Positions 49,300-60,690 of a stretch of 64,000 nucleotides of DNA are shown here, piece by piece. The stretch covers positions 17,520,660 to 17,584,659 of the forward strand of contig NC_087069.1 in the NCBI RefSeq assembly GCF_963678635.1. Direction: 5' to 3'. The position numbers were made by a program, and so were the translations under genes. Position 1 is the stretch's first letter, and every line of letters begins with the position of its first letter. The notes beneath the pieces are model-generated. The model was not told the origin of the DNA. It did no database searches and worked only from the letters and a program-made list of their open reading frames with translations. This stretch comes from Symsagittifera roscoffensis (taxonomy: Eukaryota; Xenacoelomorpha; Acoela; Convolutidae).

Positions 49300-52200
49300 A
49301 TGAATGGTCTTACAATCATTGGGACTCTTCTGAGTTTGAGACCAGCATCATCTGCTCAATCCTGGTGTCCTGCAACAGAAAACAACATCCAAGTTACATG
49401 TAAATGTGACGGCGAGATGATAACTTACTGCACACTTAGCGCTATTTCTCATATGGACATAGATTATTTGAAAGCCACTAGATTTTCTCCCAATTTCTGC
49501 TTTTTCCCGAAGTTAAGTACCGAAGTTTCCTCTATTAGTATTTCAGAGAGTCCAAGATTGCAGTCAGAAAGTGTTGCAGAAATCCTAGCGAAATATGGAA
49601 GAAATTTGGAGAGTCTACGATTGTCGAATTTGTTCAGCCAAGTAGAAGCAAATAAAGTTCTTGATATGAGTCGTGTCAGGTAATTTTAATGATTTTCAGG
49701 TTAGTGGTATGGGTAAAGTCAAGGTCAAACTTCCCGATAGTGTGAAGTTCAAGTTTCAAGCAAGCGGAATTTATGTTTCGAGAACAAAACTCAGCAATAA
49801 CTTTTTCAACATTATTGTCCCAAAAAATCCTGACGGCTTTCGTACTTCAGTTTATACAGTTCAATGGTCCGGCCCAGGTTTTTTTCCGAATGTCTACACC
49901 GAAAAAGCAGGCAGTCCAAACTTAGTTTACAATTTTGGGAAAGGCCAAAACTATATTCATAAGGAGACTCTTCTATATATACCAACAAACAATGATTACT
50001 CATCAGTGGCTACAATAGACCAACGCATAGATAAAATTGAATATGGAACATTTACAACGAAAGACGGAAAAGTTAAAATGTCTTTAACATATCATGAAAG
50101 TCCGATTGAAGACAAAAAATTCGAAGATGGCAGATGCAACGAGCTCCCAGTCGATCACTGTCCCATATGTTTCATGCACCAGTACCAAATGCATCGAACT
50201 AAGGACAATGTGGCTGAAAAGTGTTTTCAAAAAGGAAAAATTGAAGGCAAAATGAAGAAATGTTACTGGCGTAAGCCTGAGCCTGTTCCAGGTAAAAATT
50301 AGCAACCACAAACAAATTGTCGTCCACCTCTCTACTAACACCACCCCCCCCCCCCCCGCCCATGCCTTTTTAGACTAAGAAAAGATAATCCACTCCATCA
50401 CATTTTCAGCTCGCTGAACGGAACTTTTCTCTGCGCGGAGATTAACCGCTTGTATCTTGGTTTGGTCATTTCCCTCGCAGATATACTAGTGGACAAAAAA
50501 CAAAATTAGCACAAAGTTAGATTTTTACTTTCTAAAATGCCTGCTTATAAGAAATTTTTCGAAGAGAGTTTATTTTCAATATGACAAACTTTTTATATCG
50601 ACCCACAGCAAATGGTCTGAACTATCCTCTCTGAAAATCTCAAGTTTTAATTTGAAGCATTTTTTGGGTCTGAAAATGCCCATTTTCATCATCCACACTA
50701 GGTTTTTCAAAAACGCGTGAAAATTAAGAAACAGCTGAGTTTAATAAAGTTGTCACACTGATTATTTCATTTTCTGCTGAGAACGTTTCACATCGCATGA
50801 AAACCCTTGTTAGCTTGCCTATTCGAGAAAGAGGTCACTACAATGCAATACTTGGTGCGGATGATGGAAACAGGAGACTTCAGATCCGGAAAAAAACTAT
50901 CAAAGGCTTCAAGTAAAACTTGAGTTTTTCAGATAGGGTAGTTCAGATTTTTTTCCTTCGGTAGTTGTGAAAACTTTCAGCAAACATTGTCTAAAATCGT
51001 CCTTATATTAGGTTTTTTTAGAAAAAAAACTTGAATGTGCTTTTAATTTGTCCCATGTAATTAAAATCTTAAGTTAAAAATACTGGGAAAATTAAGTAAA
51101 CCAACTGCAAAAACTAAACACAATACATGAATGGAACTCCTAAATAAGAGATACTATAAACTACTAAGTCATTTTGCCCGGATATGGTGATCTATCTTCA
51201 TTTTCTGAAAACCTCAAAACAAGTATCCATTTGAAAAACAATTCTACAAAGCTAATTTAATTTGAAGCTTTAATTGGAAGTGCTTCAAATGCCCATAAAA
51301 TTGATGTAAAATCCCATCTATCGAGAAGAAAAGCTAAATTTAATGTAGACCAGTATATAAAATTCACTTTGACCGAGAATAGATTTTCTTCTTCAACCGA
51401 GAATAGATATTCTCAACTACCCTCTATGAAAGTATTGAGAGCTAGTTTCAACGAATCACTATTTTATTCTGGGTAAGAAAATGTATTTTCTTTTCTGCAA
51501 TAAGCTATTCGAACCGCACAAAAACGTAGCAAACTGTTATGTTTGTTAAAATGTTTAAAATGAACTATTCAGTGTTTTGCTAAAAGTGTTTCTTATACCA
51601 TGAACCACTATTTTTTACTGTCTTTTCGAGAAAAACATCACTTCGTTGAAAAATTAACTGCAAAATTTTATCATAATTTACCTTTATTATTGAGCTTTCT
51701 AGTCGATTTCGTATCAAAATATGGCAAAATTGCTCCTGTGTTGTAAAGGTCTCAATCTTTGACAGACTTCAACGTTTTCTGTTCGATCTGGGAAGAATGT
51801 GCTCGAAACGAGTTTTCTCATAAGAAACGAAAAAAAAAATTATGAACACAAGGTTTACACACTAGTGGACAAAAGTAAGCGAAACGTTTTTTTTAGTTAA
51901 ACATTCAGATGCCCAGCCCTAAAAATAACTATCTAAGGCTAACCAAGCTAGTGCTATCTTACAAGAACGCACCCTCCTTGTAAAATGCAGCGCTCATGCG
52001 ATTTGATCCCGCAACCATAAGATTGATGGGCACCATCACTACCGATGTGCCACAACGCTTTACAATTTGTTCTCTAAATTAAATTCCAAGTTTTTGCTTC
52101 ATAACATGCCTATACTTAAAGACGTATTTGGGCAACATTTAATTGGAATTCAACAAAAAGTAATTAAACGGCTGCAAATGATCTAAATTACCCTCTTCGA

Positions 52201-55200
52201 AAGTATCACTAGCTAATTGCAATGACTTAATGAACTTCTCTCGTTAGAAAAGCTTCAGATCGCATTACCTATACTTTCCACGCTTATTTTAAAAAGTGTT
52301 CACTCCCATAGAAAATGATAAAAACAGACAAATTCAGATCCACAAAAAGCCGGTAAGCGCTTCAAATTAAAAATATTGAAAAACAGAGAATGAAGCTTAG
52401 ATAGTTTGCAGTCGGTCTATGTAAACCTTATGCTGCCCAAAGGTCCAAAACTGCTTTTACAATAAGGCATTTTAAAAATATAACAACGAATTTGCATCTA
52501 ATTTTGAAGAAAGCGATGAGTTTATATGCTCGGCTGGTTTTTTATAGTCAGAGCATTTTCCTAAAGAATTTTTCTCGGGGTACCGATCTCTGGAGCTGCG
52601 CGGGCCCTGCCGAGTTTGCTCCCTTGCAAGCAATGATTTTAACCTGTCATTGTCTAGCAAACGGCTTCTTTTGTACTTTGATGCTTGAAGTAACGCGTAC
52701 TAATTGGTTCAAGTTGAGTTGAGGCAAGCTATATAGTCTGATCAATTCCATATGCGACTCAAATTTTAACACTCAAAATTTGATATTCGGACTAAAACTT
52801 GTAGTTTGTCATTATTTCACTAGCCGAAAGAAATTCTAGAACAGTTAATGAGCAACTGGAACCCAAAGAGTTTTTTTTCTGATATGAGCCGTCAATTGTA
52901 AGCTTTTAGGGCTGCGCAAAAACATAACTGATTGTTTGGCTCAGTTTAAAAAATTTTAATGCAGCAAAAATTTTCAATTTCCAACCATTTTGATGAGAAA
53001 GTTAATTTAAGTTGTTCGAAAATGTTCTTCTTTTGATAAATCGAAGAGCTTTTTTAAATTAGGATAGCCTTGTAGCTGCTAGATCATTACTTGGACCAGT
53101 GCATTAGGTGACAAAACTAAATGCAAGCTTACGTTTTTACTCCCTAAACACCTAGGTTCAAGGACAATTTTCTACATAGTATATCTAACATTTTACCAAA
53201 GTTTTATGAACTACCGTCACTGAGAGTCTCAATATGTGTTTCGAAATTTTAGACTCTCAACTGAAAAGACCAATAAATTTTTTTTTCAAATTTTTTTTCA
53301 AAGCAAGATATAAAATTTAAAATTTCTCTTGTTTTGTTTTGATATTTCAGTTAAAGTTATGACAAATATACAAACAGAATATGTTTATATCCATCCATTT
53401 TGTCAATCATTTAGAACATGACGAAACTGATAGAAATTTGTAATTACGAAATACAGATTTTCTTGTTTTACCTAGAAACAACCAAGAGAAATATCAAGAG
53501 AAATTATCAGTACTTCACTTAATGATTTATTCAATTGTTTTTAATGAAAAGCGCAAACATTTAATAAAAATCAAAAAATGCAAGGAACAGAAACTTCAAT
53601 AACGACGATGAAAAGGCAAAAAACTTTAAAAAACTTTAGACATTTGGTTTGATTCTAGAAATGAAAGAAAAGTCTGAAAAACCAAGCAGTAATTACAATA
53701 CGCGAACTGTATGATTTTTACTCCTGTGGTTCTGATTTTTGCTTAGGAAAAAATCTGAAAACTTTATAATTTACAAATATGAAAGTTTACAAAACTCAAC
53801 CAATAAAAAATTGATTTAAGTTGTTCATGATTTTTATTTGATGTTAAACTTGTATATCATTGAAATTAAAATTTATTTAAAAAATAGCAATTAGGTATTG
53901 GAGCAAAAAAGAACTTTGTTTCTTTCAACTGCCCCTATTTGGCTTTGTTTTTGCTGGAATTAAAACACCTTAAGTACAATTAAACTGAATTGATACTAGT
54001 TTTAAATTATACAAAAAAAGTTTTTGAATTGACTGGACTTTTTAAACGAAAGTTTACACACTTAAAGTTTTTTGGTCGATAGTCCAACAGCTTTAAACGC
54101 TGATAATCTCCATCATACTGACGTTTCTACATACAACTTCAACTAATCAACTTTTCTGGTTTTTTTTTCTTAAAAGTTACAGCATTTATATTCTTGACTG
54201 AAGTTGTTATATACTTTTTAAGATTTAGCTAACATTTTGATTTAGTTTTGAAATTTGACTGATTTTGCTACCACGTTTTATACGAGTACTTTTAGTCAGA
54301 TTTCTTTCATTTTTATTGAAAGGCGTGAACGAGTTTTTTTCTTGCACTCAACATTAGGATGATCAAAAAAACTCGAATTAAATTACCTTGGCTTACAATT
54401 TTTTTTGAGGCAATAGATATCGATAAAAAAATATTGTATGTATGTCGAAAAAAAAAATTTCAAGTCGTAGCATGAAAAATAGGAGTACTAAAAATCAAAC
54501 TGCAAATCAGCAATTTTTTTTCATCAAAACAAACTGTTCCTGAAGTTCATGATTTCTTTTGAACAAAATGTGGAAAGTGTTCGTTGTTCAAATATCAAAG
54601 CAAACCAATTTGAGAAACTCAAAAAAAAATGATACAGAAACATAGAAAAGGCTCATGTTCAGAATAAAGCTGAAACCAATATCAATTTATCAAAATAATT
54701 TTTATGAAACTCATGTCAATGCGCTATCTTTCTGCATTATCAAGAACTTGTTTCTGACTTTTGCGAAATAAAACATCAATATTAGCTGATTTTGCAATTG
54801 TTAAGTTCGCAAACTTTTGATGAGTTGATGAGTTTTTCCTGATTTTTTTTCTGATAACAGTTAATAAAAGTCGTTTTTTCGACGTTGTGAGACAGTGAAG
54901 GTATTTCGATGTAATGTTGGCCTTCACAATATTTGTAAGCAAGACAATAAAATTTTTAAAAACCTTTTTTTGTCTGATATGACAAGTATGTGACTGATGA
55001 GTTTTCAAACAACATTGGTTGGACAGTAGACAACTGAGATTTTAAACTAGAATGTTAAATAGTTTTGATAGCTATGCTATTTTTTCGAGAAAATTTTGGA
55101 TTTAAAAAATATTTGACAACTATCCGACTAATAATTTTTCAAACGTCACTGAATAGGCAGATCACAACTGAAAACTTGAAATATTAACTTCACAGAGCAA

Positions 55201-57607
55201 AATTGAGATTTCAAAAATTTGGACAAACAATCAACAAACATCATTTTATTGGCTTGAAAAAAAATTGTCGACAAGTTAAAGAGATTTTACTTTTAGCTTA
55301 ATCACTTGATAGAATCACAAAAATTGTAACACGTACATAATAGAACGGCAGTAAAAATTTGCAAAATATACTAAAACTATTATTTTTCACTTTCTTACAA
55401 GATTCCTAATGTTGCTATGATCAAAAATTGCGCAATCTTATGAATCAGATTTTCCAAGATTTTAAAACTGAACAAAAACGAATAAAGATGAACAAAAATG
55501 CTGAAATTTAAGTTATCAGTGTTTCGTTTTTGCACTTGTCCTCTCGTTTTTTGCATATTAAAAAATCTGCAAACCTCACTAATTCAAATTTAACAAAAAT
55601 TAAAATACGAATGCATATCTTTTCACATAAAGTTGATTCTTGATTAACTTCTAGGTTCATGTCAATAGGTAAAATTTTATAATACATTGACATACAAGAT
55701 GATGTATCATGCTTTTTGATGCGCCATACTAGTTTTGGTTAGGCCAAAAATGAACCTCATTAAAACAACCAAACGTTACATCAAGCAGTTCGAAATTATC
55801 AGTACTTACTTAATGATATGATCAATTGTTTTTAATGTTCAGCAAGGACATTTAAAGAAAAACTTTCAAAACTAAAAACGAACAGAAACTTCAATAACTA
55901 GCATGAAATTGCAAAAAAAAATAAAGACTTAAGAAATTTTGTTTAATTCTAGAAAATAAAGAAAAATCAGAAAAAACCAAGCGGTAATTACAATATACGA
56001 TTTGTATGGTTTTTACTCCTGTGGTTCCCGTTTTTGCAGAAGGAAAAAGCTGAAAATTTTATAATTTACAAAGAAAAAAAGTTTACAAAACTCAACCTAT
56101 GAAAAATTGATTAAAGGTGTTCATTATTTTTTATTGGATCTTAAACATGTATGTCACTTGAAATTAAAACTTAATATAAACAATAGCGATAAGTTTTGTA
56201 GCAAAAAAGAACTTTGTTTCTTTCAACTGCCTTATTTGTTTTTTGTTGGAATTAAAACACCTTAAGTATAATTATACTAAAATGATACTAGTTTTAAATT
56301 ATACCAAAATTTTGAGTTGACTAGATTTTTTCAGCAAAAGTTTCCACACTTAAAGTTTTTTTGAAAGAAAATCCAACAGCTATAAACGCCGATAGGTTTC
56401 ATCATATTGACGTTTCTACATAGAACTTCAACTTATCCAATTTTCTGATTTGTTTCTCAAAAAATTGTCGACAAGTTAAAGAGACTTTTACTTTTAGTTT
56501 AATCACTTGATAGAATCGCGAAAACTTTTAGCACGTACACATCAGAAAGGCAACATAACTCTGTACAAAATACATTAAAACTATTATTTTTCAATTTTTT
56601 ACAAGATTTTTAATGTTGTTATGATAAAAAATTGCGCAATCTCAAGAATCAGATTTTCCGAAGTTTTGAAATTGAACAAAAACGAACAAGTTGAAAAAAA
56701 AAATACGGAAATGTATATGTGTTTCGTTTTTGCTCCTGTTTTCTCGTTTTTTGCATATTAAAAAGTCTGGAAGCCCTCACAAATTCAAATATAACAAAAA
56801 TTCAAAAAACTAATGCATATCTTTTCAGACATAGCTAGTTTCTGATTAACATCAATAGGCAAAAATCCAAGAGATATTGAGATACCATATGATGTATCAT
56901 GCTTTTTGATGAGCCATACTAGTTTTGATGAGGCAAAATTGAACCTTGTATTTGATGCTGAGCAACTTTCATGTTAATGTCTGTGGTCGAAAAAAAAAAA
57001 TTTGAAGATTTTTTAAGCTCATGCTCCTTTTCGCGCCCACGTTCAACCCCCCCCCCCTCCCCCCTCGGTGGCGTAGCTTCTTTTACTACCTCCTACTATC
57101 ATGCAATGTGAGACTTTTTTAGGGAGAAATTTGGATTGTTTAGTGTGATAATTTCCCTACAATCGGTTGGGTCGTAATGTCTCACGCTTTTTTTTCAGGC
57201 AAATTAATTACTAGTCAGTTCGTTAGAACGAGTAATCATACTTTCAATCATGGTAGCTAAGATCATTTCCTTTTCATTGAATTAAAATTTTTGTCGACAT
57301 TTTATGTAATTGTTATCCAACATGACCCTTGAAACTAGATTTTGCGTTTTAGTTGCATTTTTTTTGCCTTGTTCTTGTTTCTCTATTTCTTCCAGAAGCA
57401 ATTGTAAAGAAATACGGTGTTTCTACTTCTATTCCGGAGCAGGGCATAAAAGTATGTGATGCTATACCCGATGACATCAAAAGTTTTCTTGAAAATGGAG
57501 GCATCAGCGACGATTATGGTTACAATGATGATGATTTAAGCAAGTCTGGAGTTACCGATAGTGGTAACATACTACTAGATAAGACTCTTTTCCATCAGCA
57601 AACCTAG
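49300..57607 (+). CDS. Gene B, three-exon secreted protein of unknown family
   Basis: Exons 49300-49641, 49700-50291 and 57396-57607 join in phase to give 381 residues. The start ATG at 49300 precedes a signal peptide (hydrophobic LTIIGTLLSL, likely cut after PASSA, residue 19). Residues 23-44 hold C-x10-C-x-C-x7-C, reminiscent of an LRR N-cap, followed by ISHMDI and LESLRLSNL segments that are only weakly leucine-rich. Exon 2 encodes a basic, aromatic, possibly beta-rich domain and a late Cys cluster (CNELPVDHCPICFMH, then KCF and KCYW). Exon 3 adds VKKYGVSTSIPEQGIKVC and an acidic tail (DDYGYNDDD) ending at TAG 57605. Intron 1 is 58 nt (GTAGAA...TTTTCAG). Intron 2 is 7.1 kb (CCAG/GTAAAA...TTCTTCCAG) and full of repeats. 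Probably secreted; function unknown. A donor inside exon 3 (after 57563) fits the acceptor at 58014 in phase and would give another C-terminus. Confidence 0.75.
50344..50357 (+). repeat. Poly-C tract
   Basis: Fourteen C in a row just inside the large intron of gene B, 52 bases after the donor. Two other C tracts lie at 48324-48341 and 57047-57065. Confidence 0.95.
50480..53250. repeat. Diverged repeat copies in the gene B intron
   Basis: CTAGTGGACAAAA occurs at 50489 and 51863 in the same orientation. The text TGAACTA-CCTCT-TGAAA recurs near 50617, 51173, 51408, 52190 and 53208. A further pair shares TTCAGATCC around 50880 and 52335. These look like several degenerate copies of one element, possibly with a Tc1/mariner-type end (CTAGTGGACAAAAGTAAGCG), but no transposase is visible. 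Borders are not resolved. Confidence 0.5.
51989..52059 (-). repeat. tRNA-derived SINE or tRNA pseudogene
   Basis: The inverse reads TGGCACATCGGTAGTG, a good pol III A box, and about 30 bases later GGATCAAATC, a B-box-like core inside a T-arm (TGCGG/TCGCA). The acceptor stem does not pair and the anticodon arm is irregular, so it is not a working tRNA gene. No tail or flanking duplication was defined. Confidence 0.5.
53490..56950. repeat. Tandem pair of an approximately 1.15-kb unit, one with a 1.1-kb extra block
   Basis: The unit at about 55795-56950 is matched in order by 53500-54165 and then 55260-55760. Shared words are TTTCTTTCAACTGCC, GGAATTAAAACACCTTAAGTA, TTGTCGACAAGTTAAAGAGA, CTCGTTTTTTGCATATTAAAAA and CCATACTAGTTTTG. 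The first copy is split by about 1.1 kb (54165-55260) absent from the second. It lies in the large intron of gene B. A 94-codon minus-strand open frame in the extra block (54724-55008) has no recognised motif. Confidence 0.8.
57047..57065 (+). repeat. Poly-C tract
   Basis: C11-T-CC and further C runs, in the gene B intron about 330 bp before exon 3. Confidence 0.95.
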
Positions 57608-57692
57608 CAAAGCAAACTAAAACACCTAAAATTCGTTAGATAGCCACAATGTGATAAAAATGTTCATGATTTGAAAAACGCATTTTTTACAG

Positions 57693-57767
57693 CCAAAGCA
57701 ATTTAACAAACGATCTAAACGATACGCAATTTTAGGTCAACCGAATGATGTTTCGAGCTCTCAATAA
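57693..57767 (+). CDS. Candidate terminal exon with basic KRSKR site
   Basis: After a strong TTTTTTACAG acceptor (57692) comes an open phase-0 stretch encoding PKQFNKRSKRYAILGQPNDV and SSSQ, ending at TAA 57765. The KRSKR is a possible furin-type cleavage site. It lies 85 bp after the gene B stop, so it could be an alternative 3' end, although no phase-0 donor was identified in gene B exon 3. It overlaps the next candidate in another frame. Confidence 0.35.
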   Translation, partial: PKQFNKRSKRYAILGQPNDVSSSQ

Positions 57768-57955
57768 TTGCAAATTCTGTGCGCAAGTTCAAAATATTGA
57801 AGCATATGCATAAATGGTTTTTGGAAACATTGGAAAAGCTTACGTCTTACAGAGTTGAGTTCAAAAAAACACATTTGGGAAAAATTATGGTTTTTCTGAC
57901 CAAAGACTTTTCTTCAAAATGCTTTCAAATGAAGAACATCCTTTCAGCGACGAAG
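57758..57955 (+). CDS. Candidate exon, unknown protein
   Basis: An open stretch ending in phase 0 at AAG/GTTTAAGT (57956). It encodes a basic segment (KFKILKHMHKWFLETLEKL) and FLTKDFSSKCFQMKN. The acceptor is uncertain (a weak AG at 57757). Its end phase fits the Cys-rich exon at 58553. Confidence 0.3.
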
Positions 57956-58014
57956 GTTTAAGTTCTCGGCGAAGGCGCCGGCAATGTCACACTTACCCTT
58001 AAATGTGCAAATAG

Positions 58015-58203
58015 CTTCTTATTTATTCCCAACCCTAAAATTAAACTCTGAAGGTCAAATGTCAACTTTAGTTTTTTCAAACTTTGTTCAATCAATGAGG
58101 AGATGGAAAAGAGACAGAGGAAATTCTACGACAGGAGGCCACGATGATAGTAAGAATAACCATGCAAGCATTGGCGGCTATGAAGGCAATATGACCACAG
58201 ATT
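58015..58203 (+). CDS. Candidate terminal exon, possible alternative gene B end
   Basis: From a GCAAATAG acceptor (58014), two split-codon bases and then 61 codons plus TGA at 58203-58205. It encodes LNSEGQMSTLVFSNFVQ, MRRWKRDRGNSTTGG and a His/Asn/Asp/Gly-rich tail with two N-glycosylation patterns (NST, NMT). Its entry phase fits a donor inside gene B exon 3 (GTAACA, after 57563). The acceptor has only a modest pyrimidine tract. Confidence 0.35.
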
Positions 58204-58552
58204 GACTGAAAAAACAATCGTATACTTTTCGTTCTCCATTTATGCTGTAGCAGTAGTAATGATTCAACTTAACCCCTTGTAGATGGTTTGATTTTTGGCA
58301 TAATTGATTTTTTTCAGCAAGCAAAAACCCACAAAAAAAAAACAATTTTAAAACAGTGAATGTTAAACCAAGTGATATTTTAATTACCCTAATTGTTAGT
58401 TATCATAAATAATAACCATACAAAACGATCATTTTGAAACAACCGATCATTTTGAAACAAATATGTTTGTTATATTTCATATTTAACTTGATACCGTATG
58501 ATTATGATGATATCGTAGCACTCGTATTCACCAAAATATACTTTTATTGCAG

Positions 58553-58635
58553 ACCTTTTTGAAAGCTGAGTGCCGGCGCCAAAAATGCAGCCATCACATC
58601 TCTTTTTACTTTCCAGACTGTTGGTATACATGTTG
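58553..58635 (+). CDS. Candidate Cys-rich internal exon
   Basis: Lies between a TTTATTGCAG acceptor (58552) and a TTG/GTATGT donor (58636), with an in-phase alternative donor GTATAC at 58624. Only one frame is open. It starts in phase 0, ends with two bases, and encodes FLKAECRRQKCSHHISFYF followed by PDCWYTC: four Cys in about 20 residues. Its exit phase fits the first reading of the exon at 59767. Confidence 0.5.
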
Positions 58636-59587
58636 GTATGTTTTTAAGAATCAATGAATAGGGAAAAATCTCAGTAGGTTCTGATTTTTTTTTGCTGGAG
58701 AGTCGAAGAACGGTGTGAAGACTCCTATATAAATCAAGATGATTTTTGAAAAAATGGTCAAGGCTCCAGTTTGCTTTTTCGCGGTTTTTTTTTAAATTTT
58801 TTTAAATCAGTTCGTTTCTTTAGTTAGAAGGAAAAGAAACTGCTCTATCGGAAAGTTTAAGTCTAAAAAGCGCCAAAAAGTTGATCGACTTCTTGTTTCC
58901 AAAAGTGAATTTTAATTTTATGATTTCCCAGTGCAACATCAATATTGCCTATTGATCGAGTTTTCTCAGATGGGGTTATCTTTATCAACAAAATAATCAA
59001 CTGTTATTTATTCTACCAAAGAAAACTGAATTGACTCTACAGAAAACTGTAGTGACTCTGGTATTGTAATTAAAGTCTGTCGAAGTAACATGACTGACTA
59101 AAAGTGGAAAAAATGTGAGAGAAGTTCAGCAAACCAAAACAAAGCCAAGATTTTTATAAAAACAACTAACTAAAATTGGAAATTTAGCGCAGTTAAAGTT
59201 TAGATGGAGTTAGTAAACAACGGAAAAAAGATTTCAACCGAAGATAATATAAAGATTTCACGCCCGTAAATGGAAAAACACAAATCCATTAGTTTTATAA
59301 AATTTAGATCACATTTTTCTCAAGCCAAGTTTGCACAAAAACAAAGAACAATATTTAAAACTGAATAGATTAAATTTAATATAACACTGAAATCGAGTTT
59401 TTCAGAAACTTGCTTTTCTTTCCTGAAAAGAATGCCCACACTTTAATAATTTCGTTGTGCCGTCCACCGTATACTATCAATGAATTCAACCGAGTTTACT
59501 TTTAGTAATTTAGCATGCGTTCATACACAGTTCATCAAAAAATCTGTGAGTGAATTTAGCTGTATGATCAAAGCTAGTTAATCAATT

Positions 59588-59632
59588 GTGCGTTCAATCT
59601 TTAGTGCGTTCAATCGTTAGTGCGTTCAATCG
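59588..59632 (+). repeat. Three-copy 16-17 bp minisatellite
   Basis: GTGCGTTCAATC with a TTTA/GTTA linker is repeated three times in a row. Confidence 0.9.
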
Positions 59633-59766
59633 GCGTAAAAAATGAGCCGTGGAGTCGTTTGAAAACATAATTTAATCGGAGACATCAACTCGTTTAGCAT
59701 TTGGAAAATGAGTTAAAAAACAAGAATGAGCACAGAATTTTTTCGTTGACTAAATTGTTTTTGCAG

Positions 59767-59918
59767 CTGTTTTTTTTTCGATCATTCGGGAAATTACTTC
59801 AATGATGGTCCTCTATCAAGTTCTTTCAATCACTCGATTAATGAATTCACTGATGGTCCCCTATTATGTTCTTCTTATGGTTGGAAATAAGACGCTCCTC
59901 GCCGGTTGTTTTCTCCAG
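59767..59918 (+). CDS. Exon open in two frames, each with a fitting neighbour
   Basis: The acceptor is TTTTTGCAG at 59766. Frame 1 (one leading base) gives FDHSGNYFNDGPLSSSF, then a partial internal repeat (FTDGPLLCSS) and a TAA at 59888-59890; its phase fits the Cys-rich exon at 58553. Frame 2 (two leading bases) runs without a stop to a CCAG/GTATGC donor (59919) and encodes a hydrophobic stretch (SLMVPYYVLLMVGNKTLLAG); its phase-0 exit fits the exon at 60691. Frame 1 has the more secreted-protein-like composition. Only transcripts can tell which is used, or whether both are. Confidence 0.45.
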
Positions 59919-60690
59919 GTATGCGGCTCCGCTTCCGATGCGGGACTCTCAAATTTTCTCGACTGCAACCTCTCTGGTAGTTCCTTGAGACGTGATGTTC
60001 CAGCACTGACCTGGCTGCCTCCAGTTAAACGCTTTGTGAATTCAAAAAGGAAAGTAGAGCAAAAAAATTGAAACGCTGATCTGAAAAATTCCCGGCTAAT
60101 AGGCCGACAAAATTATGTGATCAATTTGAGTTTGCAAAATAAACAGTCATTCTTAGCTTTGGATATGCATTAGCAAGCAAACTTACATGCTTAACTAGAA
60201 GTGCAAGAAGCATAATTGTAAGCACTTGTTTATCAGCTGAAAATAGGAAAAATCAAAGTTCAACACTTTGTAGTTAGTCGAGTAGAAAAACAAACAAAAA
60301 ATCCAGACTGTTTCCTGAAAAAAAACTCCCGATATATGTCAAAATTCACTTAATTATTTTACACTCCAAAAGAATTCATACCAAAAACTAATAGAAAAGT
60401 AGGCTCATAAAATAAGAAAAACATCCTCTCCTCACGAATAAAGATCAGCACTTCCAAAACAAATAGATTTTAATTATTAGCGGTTTTCAATTGGATTAAA
60501 CTTTTTGCCCTCGTAAATTCAATTCAATAGAAAATAACCGGTTCGACCTTCATTCACCAATAACGTTCATCATATACTACCATGTATGAAGCTTGTAATA
60601 AAAATACTAGCCATAAATTTCTCAAATATCATGTATAATTGTTGCGCAAAAGCGAAAAAATATATTTTCTTTGTTTTGGAAAAATTACAG

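Noticed and set aside
49680-49699. A 20-nt intron (GTAATT...TTTTCAG) in gene B
   Set aside because: It has perfect borders but joins the wrong frame. The 58-nt intron from 49642 keeps the frame and is a more normal size.
51989-52059. Functional tRNA gene
   Set aside because: The acceptor stem does not pair and the anticodon arm is abnormal; a SINE or pseudogene is more likely.
54724-55008. 94-codon minus-strand open frame
   Set aside because: It lies inside the extra block of a repeat unit and shows no recognisable protein motif.
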